Under the pieces are notes generated by a model that was not told the origin of the DNA, searched no databases, and saw only the letters and a list, made by a program, of their open reading frames with translations. The position numbers and the translations under genes were made by a program. Shown in pieces: positions 1-6,161 of a stretch of DNA of 7,931 nucleotides. The stretch is from NCBI GenBank assembly GCA_910588165.1, contig CAJUOR010000069.1, positions 1 to 7,931 of the forward strand, in the 5' to 3' direction. Numbering within the stretch: position 1 is the first letter of the stretch; each line of letters starts with the position of its first letter. Origin of the DNA: an uncultured Thomasclavelia sp. GTDB taxonomy: Bacteria > Bacillota_I > Bacilli_A > Erysipelotrichales > Coprobacillaceae.

Positions 1-162
1 CTCTAACGTGTCAGTAATGATTTCTGGTGCCTCAGTATCTAAAGCAGCATAACCAACTAACATGAATGAGGAAACACAGACCATCGGCATAAACATTGCT
101 TTACGGCTTCCTAGACTTTCTAGCACTGTGGATTTGATCTGTACTTTTGCATCATCACTCAT
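1..162 (-). CDS. N-terminal fragment of a membrane-anchored or exported protein, possibly with Ig-like domains (runs off left edge)
   Basis: The first 54 codons of a leftward gene are present; the rest lies outside the window. The ATG at 162 is well supported by AAAGGAGG at 170-177, seven bases upstream. Residues 1-22 are polar and mixed-charge (MSDDAKVQIK...), residues 23-40 form a hydrophobic segment beginning KAMFMPMVCV, and the chain then reads ALDTEAPEI. A short cytoplasmic head, one hydrophobic helix and then exterior sequence fits a signal anchor or an uncleaved signal peptide; a cleavage site near GYAA is possible but weak. The DTEAPEI string resembles the opening strand of bacterial Ig-like surface domains (DUF5011/HYR style, D-x-x-A-P-x-I). 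That similarity is by eye and rests on seven residues. A cell-surface or cell-wall-acting protein is therefore an inference, and the real function cannot be told from this fragment. Confidence 0.72.
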   Translation of the reverse strand, partial: MSDDAKVQIKSTVLESLGSRKAMFMPMVCVSSFMLVGYAALDTEAPEIITDTLE

Positions 163-489
163 TCAATAGCCTCCTTTCATTCCATACACCCATAAACATT
201 ATAAACAATTTTTACGGAAAAGTCTAGGTATTCATAGCATTTTTCCATAAAAAAATTAATTTTTTCTTTGCATTTTTCTATCATTTTTTTGCAAAAACTC
301 TTTTTTCGTGTTTTTTAGTGGTTCTTTTACTTCTTTCCTACTCGCTTTTCGGATTTGTAAATATTTGCGTTGTTGAATTCACAAATATATATTTTGTGTT
401 TTTAGTAATTTTTATTTATCGAAATAGAAAACTGTGTTTTTTATGGTTTCCTTCATTCTAGTGTATGCAAAAAATAGAGGATTGCTCCT
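163..489. other. A/T-rich intergenic region between the ABC operon and the exported-protein gene
   Basis: This 327-base gap holds the ABC operon terminator at its right end and the promoter and ribosome binding site of the next gene at its left end. The middle (about 227-468) is very A/T-rich with many T-runs on the plus strand. It contains a perfect 12-base palindrome AAATATATATTT (383-394), a CACAAA/TTTGTG inverted repeat around it (380-398), and three GTGTTTTTTA-like strings (308-317, 396-404, 434-443). I see no convincing gene or riboswitch here. A 35-codon minus-strand frame (177-284) has no ribosome binding site. Confidence 0.6.
198..226 (-). promoter_or_regulatory. Sigma-A-type promoter for the exported-protein gene
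   Basis: Read on the minus strand there is a perfect TATAAT -10 box (198-203) and a TAGACT -35 box (221-226, four of six matches to TTGACA), separated by 17 bases. Transcription would start near 190, giving a leader of about 28 bases that contains the AAAGGAGG ribosome binding site. Confidence 0.7.
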
Positions 490-494
490 CTATT
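469..494 (-). terminator. Rho-independent terminator of the ABC operon
   Basis: On the minus strand AATAGAGGA pairs perfectly with TCCTCTATT (9 base pairs, 473-481 with 486-494) around a GCAA tetraloop (482-485). The descending arm runs straight into six T residues (469-474, the last two being part of the stem). The permease TAG stop codon (490-492) lies inside the ascending arm, so the coding end and the terminator overlap. Confidence 0.88.
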
Positions 495-3400
495 CAACGC
501 TTTTCAATGAAGATACCATATCTACTTTTCTTAAGACTTTTCGCATGAAGTGATTGATTAAAGTTGTAAACAACATCGTCAATACAGCAGCATATAAGTA
601 ACTGATTGGACGAATACTTCGCACAAACATGACATAATCGACCTCTACTGTTCTCATGATATAGTGGTGTAAGAAGATACCTAGAAACAAGCCTAAAATA
701 GTACCTAAAACACTTAATAAAATATTTTCCCTAAAGACATAATCATAAACTTCATGATTTCTAAAGCCCAATACTTTAATAGTAGCTATTTCTGTCAAAC
801 GTTCATTCACATTGATATTAGTTAAATTATATAATACGACAAAGGCTAATAACCCGGCTGATATAATTAAAACCCATACAACAATACTAATACTATTCAT
901 TTGCGATACAAATGTTCCGCCAATCGTATCAGTAAACGCCACAGCATAGATATGGTCTTCTGCCATCAGTGATTTTCCTAATGTGTTTTCAATATCCTCA
1001 TCAACTTCTCCCAAATTGAAGTAAGTGGCATTGATTTGATAAGGTTGTTCAAATACCTTGGTGTAATAATCTTGCGAAAGGTAAATATAATGTTCTAAAT
1101 AATTTTCTGTAATCGCCCCTACTACCATTTCATAAGTTTGATTTTTTAACGTGAAACTTAGGGTATCACCGACTTCTAAATCTAAAAGCTCGGAAAGCTT
1201 TTCTGTAATGATAATTTTATCTTCCTCAATTTCAAGCGGTTCTTTTGTTTTGGCATCTTGAAGTTTAAAATAACTGTCGATGCGATTTAGTGAAGATGGA
1301 CATAACAAATTAGTTTCAATCTGCTTATCGCTATTTCCGCCCGCCATTCCCGACTCTGTGCGTGCCATTAAAGTACTTGTAATTGCTTCATTCTTTTTTA
1401 AAGTTTCCTTTAAATTTTCTGCCTGATTAGTTTCATAATCTTGACTATACATTACATAGCCATCATATAACCACAAATCGCCAAACTGTCTAGCGGTCAT
1501 ATCCGTTACCGAATATTTAATGCCAAACCCTGTCAGCATTAAGGCCGTACAGCCTGAAATACCGATAACACTCATCAAGAAGCGCTTTTTATATCTAAAC
1601 ATATTACGTAAAGTTACTTTTTGATTAAATTTTAAGTGTGTCCAGATCATAGGCAAGCGTTCTAATAAAATACGTTTTCCTTGCTTAATCGCCTTTGGTC
1701 GCATTAAAATAGCCGGTACGGACATCAGTTCTTTAGCACAAGCGGCAATGGTTGCCACTAACGTTACCACAACCGCAATCAAAATAGACTGAACAAATAT
1801 CCATACGTCCAAACAATAAATCATTGAAACCGGTAAATCGTACATCATCAAACTATATAAACCGTAAATAATTCTTGGAAAGATGTAAGAACCAAAGAAA
1901 ATACCAAAAACAGAACCGACTAAAGTTGCCATTAAAGCATATGAGATATATTGCATCATGACAAGACCTCGACTATACCCTAATGCTCTTAGCGTTCCAC
2001 TTTGACCTCTTTGTTCTTCGACCATTCTCGTCATAGTCGTTAAGCTGACTAAAGCCGCCACCAAGAAAAACATCAATGGGAATACTTGAGCAATAATGCC
2101 AATCCGTTCTGAGTCGCTTTGATAAGAAACAACCCCTTCGTTCATATTTTGATCTAATAAATAATACTCCGGATAAGGTATTTCATCAATTTGAGCCTGT
2201 GCCTCATCTAATTCAGCTTTGGCTTCATCTAATTCTTTTTTTGCCTTCGCTAATGCTTCTTCGGTCTGCTGTTTTTGAAGAATAAGCTTTTGAGTGCCTA
2301 ATTCAATTTCCAATTCAGCCTTATCTAAAGCAAGCTTTCCGGCTTCTAATTGTAAAAGTCCATCAGCTAAAGTCCCCAAATCACCTAACGCAGTATTCAT
2401 GGCATCAATAGATTCCGAAACTTCGGTAATTAAGTCTTGAATTTCTTGATTTCCATCGCCACTTGGAATTTCAGGTATATCCGGAGGCGTTTGCGATTCA
2501 TCTAGTTTGTCTTTTAACTCTTCTAGCTGCTCTTTCAAATCAGTCAGTTCCGTTTGAATCCCGCTTATATCTTGCGAAATATTGATATTACCATCACTGT
2601 ATTGTGTTTGAGCATTTAAAAGTTCTTGCTTGCCATTAAGCACTTGCATTTTGCCTTCAACTAAAGCAATTTCAGCTTCCTTAATTTCTTTTTCAAATTG
2701 AGCTTTGCCTTTCTCATATGCTTTCAAACCTTTTTCATATTCCTTTAAAGGTTCTTCCAATAAATCCTTTTTATCTGCAATCAGCTTATCGTAACGCAGT
2801 TGTAACCGTTGACCGATTATATCTTTCACATCAGCTTCAACACCATTTAAAAGTTGGTCGTATGCATCGCTATAGATTTCTAAATCTCTTGCACCCTCAA
2901 CCTCAATATATAACTCGTTATAAAACTCGTCAGTTCCTAACAATTCTTTCAAATCGCTGTTAAGTGAATATTGAGATATAGCTTTGTCATCAAGCAATAA
3001 AAAAGATTTTGTTGAACCATTGCCATACTGATTAGTTCCTCTTTTATAATAAATAAGAAATCTAGGATCTTTCGCAAAGCCGACAATCTTATAATCGCCC
3101 TTGGAATTATCATTTTCTAAATGAATGGTATCTCCAATAGCTAAATTCTTACTAAGACGATACTGTTCATCTATGATACATTCATCTTCTTTTTCGATGG
3201 CTCTCCCTTCAACAATATAAGGGGTATTAAACATATCCGAATAAGAATAGAGAACAACCCCATCTTGAAAATCTTTAAAAGAAAGTAAAGCATCACAGAA
3301 ATAAGTGCCTTCTACCTGTTTGATACCATCAATTTTTTGAATAGCTTCAATATCTTCTTGCGTTACCCCATACGTTGGAATTAACGTTAAATCCGCATAA

Positions 3401-3573
3401 TGTTGATTATCTAAATAAGCATCTGCCGTAACATTCATCACTTTAGGGGTAATTTTCAAGCCTGAGAAAAAGGCCGTACCGATAAATGTAATTAAAAGAA
3501 CAGACAAGAAACGTGAGCGAGTTTTAAAAATCATACGACGCTGTAATTTTAAATATGTCTTTAGACTTTCCAT
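490..3573 (-). CDS. ABC transporter permease, FtsX-like (MacB/LolC superfamily), with long extracytoplasmic coiled coil
   Basis: This 1027-residue membrane subunit pairs with the ATPase just upstream. Numbered from the chosen ATG, one N-terminal helix (about 22-40) precedes a large exterior segment (41-490). A first FtsX-like core follows with three helices (about 493-514, 539-565, 586-612) and the motif VEEQRGQSGTLRALGYSRG between the first two. A helix at 665-685, a second exterior domain (686-894) and a second FtsX core (about 895-917, 951-973, 990-1010) with ERLTEIATIKVLGF complete it. The first exterior segment contains a Glu/Lys/Leu-rich coiled coil (about 265-465) broken by a PPDIPEIP hinge near 363-370. 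Eight helices and duplicated FtsX cores are typical of large Firmicute permeases that transmit force or extrude substrates rather than form an open channel. Substrate is unknown. The ATG at 3573 lies one base after the ATPase stop, 13 bases from AGGAG. An in-frame TTG at 3585 is only one base from that site and is disfavoured. Confidence 0.93.
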   Translation of the reverse strand: MESLKTYLKLQRRMIFKTRSRFLSVLLITFIGTAFFSGLKITPKVMNVTADAYLDNQHYADLTLIPTYGVTQEDIEAIQKIDGIKQVEGTYFCDALLSFKDFQDGVVLYSYSDMFNTPYIVEGRAIEKEDECIIDEQYRLSKNLAIGDTIHLENDNSKGDYKIVGFAKDPRFLIYYKRGTNQYGNGSTKSFLLLDDKAISQYSLNSDLKELLGTDEFYNELYIEVEGARDLEIYSDAYDQLLNGVEADVKDIIGQRLQLRYDKLIADKKDLLEEPLKEYEKGLKAYEKGKAQFEKEIKEAEIALVEGKMQVLNGKQELLNAQTQYSDGNINISQDISGIQTELTDLKEQLEELKDKLDESQTPPDIPEIPSGDGNQEIQDLITEVSESIDAMNTALGDLGTLADGLLQLEAGKLALDKAELEIELGTQKLILQKQQTEEALAKAKKELDEAKAELDEAQAQIDEIPYPEYYLLDQNMNEGVVSYQSDSERIGIIAQVFPLMFFLVAALVSLTTMTRMVEEQRGQSGTLRALGYSRGLVMMQYISYALMATLVGSVFGIFFGSYIFPRIIYGLYSLMMYDLPVSMIYCLDVWIFVQSILIAVVVTLVATIAACAKELMSVPAILMRPKAIKQGKRILLERLPMIWTHLKFNQKVTLRNMFRYKKRFLMSVIGISGCTALMLTGFGIKYSVTDMTARQFGDLWLYDGYVMYSQDYETNQAENLKETLKKNEAITSTLMARTESGMAGGNSDKQIETNLLCPSSLNRIDSYFKLQDAKTKEPLEIEEDKIIITEKLSELLDLEVGDTLSFTLKNQTYEMVVGAITENYLEHYIYLSQDYYTKVFEQPYQINATYFNLGEVDEDIENTLGKSLMAEDHIYAVAFTDTIGGTFVSQMNSISIVVWVLIISAGLLAFVVLYNLTNINVNERLTEIATIKVLGFRNHEVYDYVFRENILLSVLGTILGLFLGIFLHHYIMRTVEVDYVMFVRSIRPISYLYAAVLTMLFTTLINHFMRKVLRKVDMVSSLKSVE

Positions 3574-3574
3574 A

Positions 3575-4279
3575 CTACCATTCAATCTCCTCTATTGGTG
3601 TAGGATTTTCATTTACCAACATAGCATCTACTTTTCCGTTTTTTAAATGAATGACACGATCTGCCATCGGTGCTAAAGCTGAATTATGAGTAATCACAAC
3701 GACAGTCATTTGGTATTCCTCGCACATTTGTCTTAGTAATTTTAAAATTGCTTTACCTGTCAAATAATCCAAAGCCCCCGTCGGCTCGTCACACAGCAAC
3801 AATTTCGGGTTTTTGGCAATTGCTCTTGCAATCGCAACACGTTGTTGCTCTCCTCCTGACAATTGTGCCGGAAAATTATCCATGCGGTTCTGTAATTGGA
3901 CACTTGTCAAAACAGTCTGCGGATTCAAGGGATTTTTACAAATCTGACTAGCCAATTCCACATTCTCCAAAGCTGTTAAGTTTTGAATGAGATTATAGAA
4001 TTGGAAAACAAAGCCAATATCGTCCCGACGATATTCGGTCAACTGCTTATCATCAAAACCGTTAATATGGCGTCCATCGACAATCACTTGCCCACTTGTC
4101 GGAACGTCCATACCACCTAGAATATTCAAAATCGTTGTCTTACCGGCACCGGAAGGTCCGACAATAACAACAAATTCACAACGTTCAATTTCAAAATCAA
4201 CACCATCTGAGGCATTGATGGTAACTTCTCCCATTTGATATGATTTAACGACATTTTTCATCTCTATAAATGCACTCAC
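3575..4279 (-). CDS. ABC transporter ATP-binding protein, MacB/LolD type
   Basis: This cytoplasmic ATPase energises the downstream permease. All hallmark motifs are intact in a 234-residue chain: aromatic A-loop Tyr14, Walker A GPSGAGKT (41-48), Q-loop Gln93 in FVFQFYNL, signature LSGGEQQ (140-146), Walker B LLLCDEPTG with Asp164 and Glu165, and H-loop His198 in VITHN. The LSGGEQQRVAIARA and DEPTGALD strings are characteristic of the LolD/MacB/BceA group. I chose the GTG at 4279 because GGGGTGG (4285-4291) sits five bases upstream and the resulting N-terminus, MSAFIEMKNVVKSY, suits the family. An in-frame GTG at 4288 lies inside that ribosome binding site, and an ATG at 4261 has none. Only one base separates its stop from the permease ATG, so the two are co-transcribed and probably translationally coupled. 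No histidine kinase or response regulator adjoins the pair, unlike typical bacitracin-type BceAB loci. Confidence 0.95.
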   Translation of the reverse strand: MSAFIEMKNVVKSYQMGEVTINASDGVDFEIERCEFVVIVGPSGAGKTTILNILGGMDVPTSGQVIVDGRHINGFDDKQLTEYRRDDIGFVFQFYNLIQNLTALENVELASQICKNPLNPQTVLTSVQLQNRMDNFPAQLSGGEQQRVAIARAIAKNPKLLLCDEPTGALDYLTGKAILKLLRQMCEEYQMTVVVITHNSALAPMADRVIHLKNGKVDAMLVNENPTPIEEIEW

Positions 4280-4303
4280 ACTTACCACCCCATCTTATCA
4301 TCT

Positions 4304-4331
4304 ATTATATCATTTATTTTAACTTTTTGAA
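4304..4331 (-). promoter_or_regulatory. Promoter of the ABC transporter operon
   Basis: On the minus strand an extended -10 box TGATATAAT (TATAAT at 4304-4309) follows a weak -35 box TTCAAA (4326-4331, four of six matches) with a 16-base spacer. The predicted start, near 4297, leaves a leader of about 18 bases carrying the GGGGTGG ribosome binding site. Confidence 0.68.
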
Positions 4332-4360
4332 ATGAACTAGGCATGAATTTATGTTATAAT
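4332..4360 (+). promoter_or_regulatory. Promoter of the metallophosphoesterase gene
   Basis: An extended -10 box TGTTATAAT (TATAAT at 4355-4360) has a poor -35 candidate ATGAAC (4332-4337) 17 bases upstream. The extended TG element probably compensates. The -35 position directly abuts the -35 box of the divergent ABC operon promoter. The leader is short (about 15 bases), with GAGGTGG at 4371-4377. Confidence 0.68.
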
Positions 4361-4381
4361 TGAATAAAGTGAGGTGGTTTG

Positions 4382-4930
4382 ATGACAAAAATACTTGTAG
4401 TCAGTGATTCACATAAACATAATGCAACTTTAAACCAAATTTTTAACAATCATAAAGATATTGATACTTGCATTCACTGTGGTGATTTACAAGATGATAA
4501 AAACAACTTACATATCCAAAATCTTATGATTGTAAGTGGCAATAATGATTTCAATCTTTATGATGATGAAATTTTATGTCAAATTGAAAATCTTTGTGTT
4601 TTCATTTGTCATGGGCATTTATATCAAATTGAAGATACTAAACAACTTTTAGAGGAAACAGCTTTAGAAAAAAAAGCCCAATTAGTTTTATTTGGGCATA
4701 CACACCACCCTGAATTCTATGAAAAAGATGGTATTCACTACCTCAATCCCGGAAGTGTGGCTTTTCCAAGAGGTGGCAAGGTATTTGTACCGACCTATGC
4801 TATTATCGAAATCGGACAAACCTTATCTTGTCATTTCTATCATGCCAAAACACATGAAGATGTCAGTTCTAAAGTATTCGCTTTAAAAGAACCCAAAAAA
4901 TCATTTTTCTCACGTTTTAAAGGGCAGTGA
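4382..4930 (+). CDS. Metallophosphoesterase, YfcE/MJ0936 (YsnB-like) family
   Basis: This is a 182-residue soluble two-metal phosphodiesterase. The metal and catalytic motifs are all present: DSH (Asp9, His11), GDL (Asp35), GNND (Asn54), CHGH (His77) and GHTH (His106, His108), followed by the NPGS signature (122-125) usual in this family. Family members hydrolyse artificial phosphodiesters in vitro, but the physiological substrate is mostly unknown, so none is named here. The ATG at 4382 follows GAGGTGG (4371-4377) by four bases; a TTG one codon earlier has poorer spacing and is not needed. After the core there is a short basic-aromatic tail, KKSFFSRFKGQ, whose last codons belong to the terminator stem. 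The gene stands alone, divergent from the ABC operon and convergent with the ligase-like gene, with no rph or RdgB-type neighbour here. Confidence 0.93.
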   Translation: MTKILVVSDSHKHNATLNQIFNNHKDIDTCIHCGDLQDDKNNLHIQNLMIVSGNNDFNLYDDEILCQIENLCVFICHGHLYQIEDTKQLLEETALEKKAQLVLFGHTHHPEFYEKDGIHYLNPGSVAFPRGGKVFVPTYAIIEIGQTLSCHFYHAKTHEDVSSKVFALKEPKKSFFSRFKGQ

Positions 4931-4945
4931 AAATCACTGCCCTTT
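4919..4945 (+). terminator. Shared palindromic terminator between convergent genes
   Basis: AAAGGGCAGTGA (4919-4930) pairs perfectly with TCACTGCCCTTT (4934-4945) around an AAA loop, a 12-base-pair stem. On the plus strand it leads into CTTTTGCTTGTTT, a moderate T-tract. On the minus strand the T-tract is only TTT before AAAACG, so termination of the leftward gene is probably weaker. Both stop codons (TGA at 4928-4930 plus, TGA at 4934-4936 minus) are inside the stem. Confidence 0.88.
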
Positions 4946-6100
4946 TGCTTGTTTAATGGTAAATGTACTGCTTAAAATCATCAAAAACATAAATCCTGTC
5001 GGTACAAAATAAATAGTATAATCCAAAACACCATGAATCAAAGTCGCAATCAGAAAAGCTTTGACCAACACTTTCATATCATGTTGATTGGAGCATAATT
5101 TCCACTCATTATACCTAGCTTTAAAATAAGGAAAAATCAATCCGATTCCTACGACACCATAACATAAAATAGGATCTAAAAAGATATTATGGGCATGTTG
5201 GGTCACAATAGCTTGAGGATAGTTTGGATAAACCAACATATAAGTGAGCGGTCCTTGTCCGAAAAGCAAATGATGTTTGATGTTGTCAATGGCAACTTTC
5301 CAAATTTTTGTTCTGTTTAAAAAATATTTCAGAATGTTGTCTGAACGTGGAAATAGTGATGGTTCAATCAAAAACATCAGCATTAGGATAGCCCCTAGAA
5401 TTAACAAAACATAAAGTAACCGTCGGTCTTCGTAAAATAAAACTAATACGAACACACCGGTTGCCAAAGCCGGCCAAGCGGTTCTACACCCTGTCAAATA
5501 CAATATAAATAAATTCATTGCTAAAACGCATACATAGTATAACAAGCGACTTGCTTTTTTTTCATAAAGAATTAAATATACAATAATAATGCAGAAAAAT
5601 TCCAGCATCATCGCATAATAGTTAGCATTAAAGAAAACCGAATTCAAACGTGATTTAGGATTATCAAAGACGATAACCTCAAATTCCTCGACACCTAGTT
5701 TCCTTAAAATGCCGTTATATTCCATCATGCCGTAGATAGCACATAAAATACTCATCAAGACAATCAGTTTTAAAATACGCCTAAATAGTTGGGCATCACC
5801 ATAGCATTGATAAAAAATCACCATTGAAAAGATAACCAAAATACCTAAATTGCACATCACACCGATATAGTTATGATACAATAACGAAACCACGACACTT
5901 AAAGCTGTAAAAGGAAAAATCCAAAATGCTTTATCTACACTTTTATAAGCTTTTTGTAAATCTTTTTTGATTAGACAATATATAAGTAAAACTAAATCGA
6001 TGATACAGGTTATATAAAAAGGTAGAAATAAAGCAAGGCACGTTAATATAATAACTTTCTGTTGGCGGTTATAAGCGATGCATTCCCTTAGAATCGACAT
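4934..6100 (-). CDS. O-antigen ligase/polymerase-like polytopic membrane protein (WaaL/Wzy_C type)
   Basis: This 388-residue integral membrane protein has roughly ten to twelve hydrophobic helices, including about 16-43 (a hairpin), 58-74, 79-98, 106-124, 158-178, 186-222, 229-246, 305-325, 345-358 and 366-382. Family-like features are TGCRTAW (203-209, Arg206, the place of the usual SR motif), Arg263 ahead of KIW in the large exterior loop, FGQGP (280-284), QHAHN (301-305, His302 and His304) and a late HGVLD (356-360). Such proteins transfer or polymerise lipid-linked glycans, or attach sugars to protein or teichoic-type acceptors, on the outer membrane face. Which acceptor applies here is unknown, because no glycosyltransferase, flippase or undecaprenyl enzyme is in view. 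The ATG at 6100 has AAGGGAG (6108-6114) seven bases upstream. It ends three bases from the convergent phosphoesterase. A non-ligase member of the same fold is possible. Confidence 0.85.
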   Translation of the reverse strand: MSILRECIAYNRQQKVIILTCLALFLPFYITCIIDLVLLIYCLIKKDLQKAYKSVDKAFWIFPFTALSVVVSLLYHNYIGVMCNLGILVIFSMVIFYQCYGDAQLFRRILKLIVLMSILCAIYGMMEYNGILRKLGVEEFEVIVFDNPKSRLNSVFFNANYYAMMLEFFCIIIVYLILYEKKASRLLYYVCVLAMNLFILYLTGCRTAWPALATGVFVLVLFYEDRRLLYVLLILGAILMLMFLIEPSLFPRSDNILKYFLNRTKIWKVAIDNIKHHLLFGQGPLTYMLVYPNYPQAIVTQHAHNIFLDPILCYGVVGIGLIFPYFKARYNEWKLCSNQHDMKVLVKAFLIATLIHGVLDYTIYFVPTGFMFLMILSSTFTIKQAKGQ

Positions 6101-6128
6101 ATTTTCACTCCCTTAAAAAACTATTCCT

Positions 6129-6157
6129 ATCATATCACAAACTGCCATGATAAGCAA
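6129..6157 (-). promoter_or_regulatory. Likely promoter of the O-antigen ligase-like gene
   Basis: On the minus strand there is an extended -10 box TGATATGAT (TATGAT at 6129-6134) with TTGCTT (6152-6157, three of six matches) 17 bases upstream. It lies within the 61-base gap just after the dGTPase stop codon. No hairpin terminator is visible in this gap, so read-through from the dGTPase gene is also possible. Confidence 0.55.
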
Positions 6158-6161
6158 AGTA

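Noticed and set aside
177..284. 35-codon minus-strand frame beginning MIEKCKEKIN, upstream of the exported-protein gene
   Set aside because: No ribosome binding site precedes its ATG, and it runs through the -35 and -10 boxes of the likely promoter. A leader peptide is not excluded but is unsupported.
2718..2963. Plus-strand open frame of 81 codons
   Set aside because: It lies wholly opposite the coiled-coil part of the permease, has no ribosome binding site or recognisable domain, and is best explained as a shadow of the real gene.
3748..3951. Plus-strand open frame of 67 codons
   Set aside because: It is antisense to the most conserved part of the ATPase (signature and Walker B), so the frame is a by-product of that coding sequence.
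3575..4279. Bacitracin-resistance BceAB-type module
   Set aside because: The ATPase is related, but the permease has two FtsX cores with eight helices and a coiled coil rather than the roughly ten-helix BceB layout, and no two-component system is adjacent.
4291..4310. GATAAGATG/GATGATA direct repeats in the ABC operon leader
   Set aside because: They are short, imperfect and overlap the -10 and ribosome binding regions; they look like chance A/T-rich similarity.
4692..4886. Second plus-strand frame inside the phosphoesterase
   Set aside because: It overlaps the GHTH and NPGS motifs of a clearly real gene in another frame and has no independent initiation signal.
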